A DNA stretch of 64,000 nucleotides from Streptomyces sp. PKU-EA00015 (GTDB lineage: Bacteria; Actinomycetota; Actinomycetes; Streptomycetales; Streptomycetaceae), in contig NZ_JABZEE010000034.1 of assembly GCF_013387495.1 (NCBI RefSeq), positions 62,001 to 126,000 on the forward strand. The letters run 5' to 3'. Of this stretch, positions 60,054-64,000 are shown one piece after another; the first letter of the stretch is position 1, and each line of letters starts with the position of its first letter. The notes below the pieces were generated by a model, which was given only the letters and a program-made list of their open reading frames with translations, was not told the DNA's origin and did no database searches. Both the position numbers and the translations under genes were made by a program.

Positions 60054-60889
60054 CAGACGTACTCCTCTCTCGCCCGCTCGGTGGCCGGCGCGTCGGCCGT
60101 GGTGACCGTGGATGCCTCGGGTTCCTCCGGGTCCTCGCCCAGGTAGGCGCGCACGACCTCGGGATGCCGCCGCACCTCGTCCGGTTTGCCTTCCGCCAGC
60201 ACCTGGCCGAAGTTGAGGCAGTAGACGTAGTCGGACACCCTGGTGACGAGCGGCACATGGTGGTCGATCATCACGATCGTCACGCCGAACTCCTTGCGCA
60301 GTTCGAGCAGCGTGTCACCGAGCTGGTGGGCTTCCTCCGGTCCCATGCCCGAGCCCGGCTCGTCCAGAAGCAGCAGGTCGGGGTCGGTGGCCAGCACCGC
60401 GGCGATCTCCACCTTCTTGAGCACGCCGTAGGGCAGGTCGGCCACTCGGGCCTGCGCGACTCCCTCGAGGTTCATCAGCTCGAGGATCTGGTGTGCCCGG
60501 TCGGCGAGCCTGCGCTCCTCGGCGAAAGTGGCCGGTCCGCCGAGGATGCCGGCGAACGGGTCGTAGTCGGTCTCCAGGTGCTGGGCGGTCACCAGGTTCT
60601 CCAGCACGGTGGTGTTCTTCACCAGGCCGACGTTCTGGAACGTGCGGCCGATCCCGAGCTTGGTGCGCTCGTGCACCGGCTTGCCGGTGATGTTCGTTCC
60701 CCGGTAGCGGACGCCACCGCTGGTGGGGCTGTAGAACCCGGTGATGCAGTTGAACAGCGTCGTCTTGCCGGCCCCATTCGGGCCGATGATGCCGACGATC
60801 TCCCACTCACCAACCTTCAGGTCAATGTGCTGCAGCGCCTTCACGCCGCCGAAGTGGATACTGACGTTGTCGACCTCAAGCACGGACAT
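60053..60889 (-). CDS. livG: branched-chain amino acid-type ABC ATPase, LivG-like
   Basis: The 278-residue ATPase has Walker A GPNGAGKTT, LivG-specific CITGFYSPTSGGVRYRGTNITG, FQNVGLVKNTTVLENL, signature-like LPYGVLKKVEIAAVLA (ABC motif LSYG-type, as usual for LivG), Walker B LLLLDEPGSGMGPEE and MIDHHVPLV. The last 30 residues are acidic and extend the family length slightly. Its start overlaps the end of the LivM gene by 14 bases. Confidence 0.93.
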   Translation of the reverse strand: MSVLEVDNVSIHFGGVKALQHIDLKVGEWEIVGIIGPNGAGKTTLFNCITGFYSPTSGGVRYRGTNITGKPVHERTKLGIGRTFQNVGLVKNTTVLENLVTAQHLETDYDPFAGILGGPATFAEERRLADRAHQILELMNLEGVAQARVADLPYGVLKKVEIAAVLATDPDLLLLDEPGSGMGPEEAHQLGDTLLELRKEFGVTIVMIDHHVPLVTRVSDYVYCLNFGQVLAEGKPDEVRRHPEVVRAYLGEDPEEPEASTVTTADAPATERAREEYV

Positions 60890-62045
60890 CGGTTACCTCC
60901 ACGTCCCGCACCTTCCCGGTGTGGATGTCGAACTTCCGGCCGAGCATCCATTCCTTGATCGGTGCGATCTGCTGCCCGAGACCGCCGGGGTGGGTGGTCA
61001 GCGTCAGGATCAGCAGGATGGGGCCGAGGACATGGGGCACGAAACTCAGCGGCAACCCGATGCCGTCCTCGATCAGCCAGTCCACGCCGACGGTGTCGAA
61101 CAGCCAGGTCTTGAACAGCCAGCCGCCCTCCATGAGTGCGAAAAACACCGAGCCGATCACCACTCCCGCACGGTTGCGCAAGCCGCCCACGACGGTCATC
61201 AAGATGAACGACAGCGCCAGCTCGAAGCCGAAGTTCTGCGGGACGATCAGGTCCTTGCCGTGCGCGAACAGCGCTCCGGCCACGGCCGCGAACACTCCCG
61301 AGGTGACGAACGCGAGCAACGTGTAGGCCTTGACGTTGATCCCATAGGAGGACGCCACCCTCGGGTTCTCCCGCAGGGCCTGCAGTGCCCGTCCGCCCTT
61401 GGTTCTGGTCAGACGCCAATCCAGCCACAGCACCACGACCACGAACGCGAGGCACAGGTAGTAGTAGGCCATGGGGCTCTGGAACCCCATCGGCCGCGTG
61501 ACCGCCTTGCCGGCATCACCGCCCGTGAAGCCGATGATCCCGAAGATGCTCTCCTCGGTGAACACGCCATAGGCGAAGGTGACCAGCGCGAAGTACAACC
61601 CGGTGAGCCGCAGCGAGATCGCACCGAGCACCGCTGCCTGCAAGCCACCCACGATCGCCGCGATCGGCACCGCGAACCAGAAGTCGATGCCCAGGTCGAC
61701 CTCCATGTAGGCCGCCATGAACGCCCCGATTCCCACGAACGCCTGGTGGCCGAGCGAGATGGTGCCGGTGTATCCGATCAGGATGTTGAGCGAGAGCCCG
61801 ATGATCACGAACACGGCAGCGGTGATCAGATGCCCGATGTCCTCGCCATGGAGGTCGAAGGGCGACAGGAAGTTGCCGGGAACCGCGAACACGAACCACG
61901 CCAGGGCCGCCCACGCCGAGCCGCGGGCGAACCACCCGGCGGTGGTCGGCCGGAACCGTGACTCGGGCTCCCCCACCACGCCGGGCAGAACGAGCGTGCT
62001 CTCGGCGGACGCCTCCTTGCCGGGCGATGCCTGTACCGCACTCAT
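60876..62045 (-). CDS. livM: branched-chain amino acid-type permease, LivM-like
   Basis: Starting at the ATG in the 4-base overlap with LivH, the protein has 389 residues. It contains LivM landmarks: VIIGLSLNILIGYTGTISLGHQAFVGIGAF-like helix pair, LRLTGLYFALVTFAYG, GGRALQALRENPRVASSYGI (cytoplasmic loop for LivG contact) and LSFILMTVVGGLRNRAGVVI. About nine hydrophobic segments are seen. A 40-residue cytoplasmic N-terminus precedes the first helix. A longer open frame upstream is an artefact of overlap with LivH. Confidence 0.92.
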   Translation of the reverse strand: MSAVQASPGKEASAESTLVLPGVVGEPESRFRPTTAGWFARGSAWAALAWFVFAVPGNFLSPFDLHGEDIGHLITAAVFVIIGLSLNILIGYTGTISLGHQAFVGIGAFMAAYMEVDLGIDFWFAVPIAAIVGGLQAAVLGAISLRLTGLYFALVTFAYGVFTEESIFGIIGFTGGDAGKAVTRPMGFQSPMAYYYLCLAFVVVVLWLDWRLTRTKGGRALQALRENPRVASSYGINVKAYTLLAFVTSGVFAAVAGALFAHGKDLIVPQNFGFELALSFILMTVVGGLRNRAGVVIGSVFFALMEGGWLFKTWLFDTVGVDWLIEDGIGLPLSFVPHVLGPILLILTLTTHPGGLGQQIAPIKEWMLGRKFDIHTGKVRDVEVTDVRA

Positions 62046-62938
62046 GCGCCGACCACCTTTCGCGCGAACAGGCCCTCCGGGCGGAGCAGCAGGACTACGA
62101 GCAGGAACACGAAAAGAATCGTCGCCTTCGGCCCGGGAAGGCCGGCCAGCGCGCTGAGCGCACCCAACTGCTCGACGAAGCCCACCAGCAGGCCGCCGGC
62201 CAGCGCCCCGGGCATGCTGCGCATCCCGGCGAGCACCGCGGCCATGAGGCCGGGCAGCAGCGCCGCACCGCCGCCGAAGGTGAGGAACGCCGCGGTGAAG
62301 GTGTCGTTGGGACCCGACAGGATCCCCGCCAGCCCACCGAGGGCCGCGGCGATTCCCCACGTCATCATCGACACGCGGCGCACGCTGATGCCCACCAGTT
62401 CGGCGGCGGTGGCCTCCTGCTGCGCGGCCTGGATCGCCAGCCCGGACGGCGACCGGAAGAACGCCGCCAGCGCCAGCGCCACCACGATCAGTACCAGCAC
62501 CGTGATCACCTTCTGGTAGGTGATGGCGACTCCCAGAACCGTGGCGATCGAGCCCTCGACGATCGGCGGCATCTCCCGGATCGGCTGCTCGTTGGTGAGC
62601 CAGAACTGGATGCCGATCGCGGTCGTCGCGACACCGGCGGTACCTACCAGCAGCGTCACCTTCGAGCTGTGTCGCAACGGACGGATCACCACTCGCTCCG
62701 TCACCAGCCCCATGACGACGGCCACGGATATGCCGAACAGCAGGCCCAGCGCGTAGTTCCAGTGCCACATTTCCACGGCCACGAAGGCTGCGAACAAGCC
62801 GGTGGTGCCGAACTCCGTCTGCGCGAAGTTGAACACACCGGTCGCGCGGTACACCAGCACGATGCCCAGGGCTACCAACGCGTACACACTGCCCCGGAAC
62901 AACCCGTTGGCCAGGGCGACGACCAGCTCCTGGCTCAC
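62042..62938 (-). CDS. livH: branched-chain amino acid-type permease, LivH-like
   Basis: The 298-residue permease begins LVVALANGLFRGSVYALVALG, the typical LivH N-terminus, followed by VYRATGVFNFAQTEFGTTGL, AAQQEATAAELVGISVRRVS (cytoplasmic loop) and a closing VFLLVVLLLRPEGLFARK. Eight hydrophobic helices are present. It overlaps the binding protein and LivM genes by 4 bases each. Confidence 0.93.
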   Translation of the reverse strand: MSQELVVALANGLFRGSVYALVALGIVLVYRATGVFNFAQTEFGTTGLFAAFVAVEMWHWNYALGLLFGISVAVVMGLVTERVVIRPLRHSSKVTLLVGTAGVATTAIGIQFWLTNEQPIREMPPIVEGSIATVLGVAITYQKVITVLVLIVVALALAAFFRSPSGLAIQAAQQEATAAELVGISVRRVSMMTWGIAAALGGLAGILSGPNDTFTAAFLTFGGGAALLPGLMAAVLAGMRSMPGALAGGLLVGFVEQLGALSALAGLPGPKATILFVFLLVVLLLRPEGLFARKVVGA

Positions 62939-64000
62939 GGCTTGTACCTCCCGGGCCGGGTCTTGTACTGCCGCGAACCGCAGTCGGCTTCCAGCAGGTA
63001 CATCGCGCTGCCACCGAACCTCTTGTTCGGCGTGAACCTGACCGCCGGGAACACCCCGGAGTCGAAGGTCTTGCCGCTGTTGAGCGTCGCCATGAACGTG
63101 CGGTGGCTCAGGTTCTTGCCGGCCGCCTGGAGCATCTGACCGACCAGCTTCTCGAGGCCCCAGGCATTGATTGCGATATCGTCCGGATCAGCTCCGCCGT
63201 TCTTCGCCCTGTACGCTTTCCGGAATCCGGGGTCGATCGAGTCGATCTTGTCCAATTGCGGGTACGACGAGAAGAACCGGGCGCCGTCGATCTGCGGGCA
63301 GCCACCCGTGGCAACCACGTTGAGCCCGCTCGTGTTCCCGGGACCGTAGAATTTCACGCTGCACGTCAGCGCCTTGGACACATTCACCAGGCCGCCAGGG
63401 CTCGCGTTCCACACGACCGCCTTCGCACCGCTGTTGCAAATCTTCGCCGCAATCGACGTCGCTTCGGCCTGGATCTTCTTCGGAGCGCGGTCGTTCAGCA
63501 CCAGTTTGGTTCCGAACGCCTGCTTCAGTGAATTGCCCTGTATCTTCGCGTAGTTGTCCAGATTATCGTTCTCCGCGACGATCAGCCCGACTTTCTGCCC
63601 GGAGAAGGCCGCCCTCATCTCACGTGTGATCACCGGCGCCTGCTGCTCATAGGTGAGATAGGCCGCGAAGTAGGTCCGCAGCGCGTTCAGCGATCCGAGA
63701 CGCGGATTGGACTCATGCACACCTCCCGAGATGTAGGGCCACTGCCGGGAGTTCGCGTAGCGCGCGCAGGCGTCGATCTGGTCGGCACCGGCGGAACCGA
63801 TGACCAGGAAGTACTTCTGTTCGATGAAGCTCTTGCACTTCGATACCGCAGTCGACGGGTCGAAGTTGTCGTTCTCGAGCTTGACCTGGAGCTTCCGCCC
63901 GTTGATCCCCCCCTTCTTGTTGATGTAGTCGGCGTACACGCCCACCGCGCGCTCGATCGAGTTCTGGGGGATCGCCGCCGCGCCCGTCACCGGTGCGTGC
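62935..64000 (-). CDS. livK: branched-chain amino acid-type binding protein, LivK-like (5' end outside window)
   Basis: The frame is open to the right edge, so the signal peptide and first strand are missing; about 355 residues are visible. HAPVTGAAAIPQNSIERAVG, IKKKGG-like YINKKGGINGRKLQVKLEND, FLVIGSAGADQIDACARYAN and YEQQAPVITREMRAAFSGQKV identify the type I periplasmic fold of LivJ/LivK and relatives. Two Cys (about 50 and 78 of the visible part) could form the usual disulfide. The C-terminus is SMYLLEADCGSRQYKT-like. The ligand could be an amino acid, amide or aromatic acid. Confidence 0.92.
   Translation of the reverse strand, partial: HAPVTGAAAIPQNSIERAVGVYADYINKKGGINGRKLQVKLENDNFDPSTAVSKCKSFIEQKYFLVIGSAGADQIDACARYANSRQWPYISGGVHESNPRLGSLNALRTYFAAYLTYEQQAPVITREMRAAFSGQKVGLIVAENDNLDNYAKIQGNSLKQAFGTKLVLNDRAPKKIQAEATSIAAKICNSGAKAVVWNASPGGLVNVSKALTCSVKFYGPGNTSGLNVVATGGCPQIDGARFFSSYPQLDKIDSIDPGFRKAYRAKNGGADPDDIAINAWGLEKLVGQMLQAAGKNLSHRTFMATLNSGKTFDSGVFPAVRFTPNKRFGGSAMYLLEADCGSRQYKTRPGRYKP

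Noticed and set aside
60876..63014. A fused 712-residue LivH-LivM protein suggested by one continuous frame
   Set aside because: The upstream half of that frame is the wrong frame of LivH; a proper ATG with 4-base overlap begins LivM at 62045.

Overview
The window is high-GC, densely packed DNA with frequent GTG/TTG starts, 4-bp stop/start overlaps, Tat and lipoprotein signals and many actinobacterial protein families. It fits a Streptomyces-type chromosome, probably an accessory or arm-proximal region because metabolic islands, secreted enzymes and several decayed genes are mixed together. No rRNA, tRNA, CRISPR array, intact IS element or phage gene was seen.

Region 1 (1-16448) is an organosulfur-type island and the most unusual part. 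Operon A (1-6783) holds an SsuA/TauA-like binding protein (cut by the window edge), its ATPase and permease, a flavin-dependent monooxygenase of the NtaA/SnaA class, an FAD flavoprotein of the fumarate reductase/adenylylsulfate reductase superfamily, a two-cluster ferredoxin and a TauD-like dioxygenase. A lone SsuA-like lipoprotein follows (7447-8550) behind a dyad-bearing leader. A GntR/UTRA regulator then precedes operon B (9809-15802): a second two-cluster ferredoxin, a binding protein with a NosL-like C-terminal domain, permease, ATPase, and a 914-residue flavoprotein carrying about nine HEAT repeats. An Rrf2 regulator without cysteines closes the island. Uptake of a sulfur compound, oxidative C-S cleavage and flavoprotein/ferredoxin redox chemistry are the natural reading; the substrate is unknown.

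Region 2 (16498-22537) carries a long-form GAPDH, a YdeI-like protein, a homologue of the Bacillus thuringiensis Cyt cytolysins, DUF6233 and partner, an HTH-less LysR effector domain with AT-hook-like tail motifs divergent from DUF5997, DUF779 and a small membrane protein. Region 3 (22644-27897) has a phosphodiesterase, a truncated ABC ATPase remnant, a quinone reductase/two acyl-CoA dehydrogenase operon and an XRE-cupin regulator. Region 4 (27965-36579) is carbohydrate oriented: GH84 hexosaminidase, PIG-L deacetylase, S33 hydrolase, a divergent CBM35-GH5 / CE7 esterase pair sharing a palindrome, and a cupin protein.

Region 5 (36850-39881) contains a GntR remnant, an internally deleted sdaA pseudogene, an ATP-grasp-like protein, a phosphoesterase and a LysM-transglycosylase behind a ydaO-type (cyclic di-AMP) riboswitch. 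Region 6 (40503-53151) resembles actinobacterial hypoxia/dormancy sets: Zn-alcohol dehydrogenase, Fpg/Nei glycosylase, HTH-PNPOx, CBS-BON, GH65 phosphorylase with beta-phosphoglucomutase, universal stress protein, DUF1876, transglutaminase-like protein, CsbD, TerB and phosphoglucomutase. Region 7 (53461-64000) has a secreted protein, Tat-exported PhoD with a candidate PHO box, two paralogous lytic transglycosylases with an enoyl-CoA hydratase remnant between them, and a Liv-type ABC operon that includes a membrane protein with an Ada-like cysteine motif and runs off the right edge.

All functional statements come from reading motifs and from family knowledge; no database search was run.
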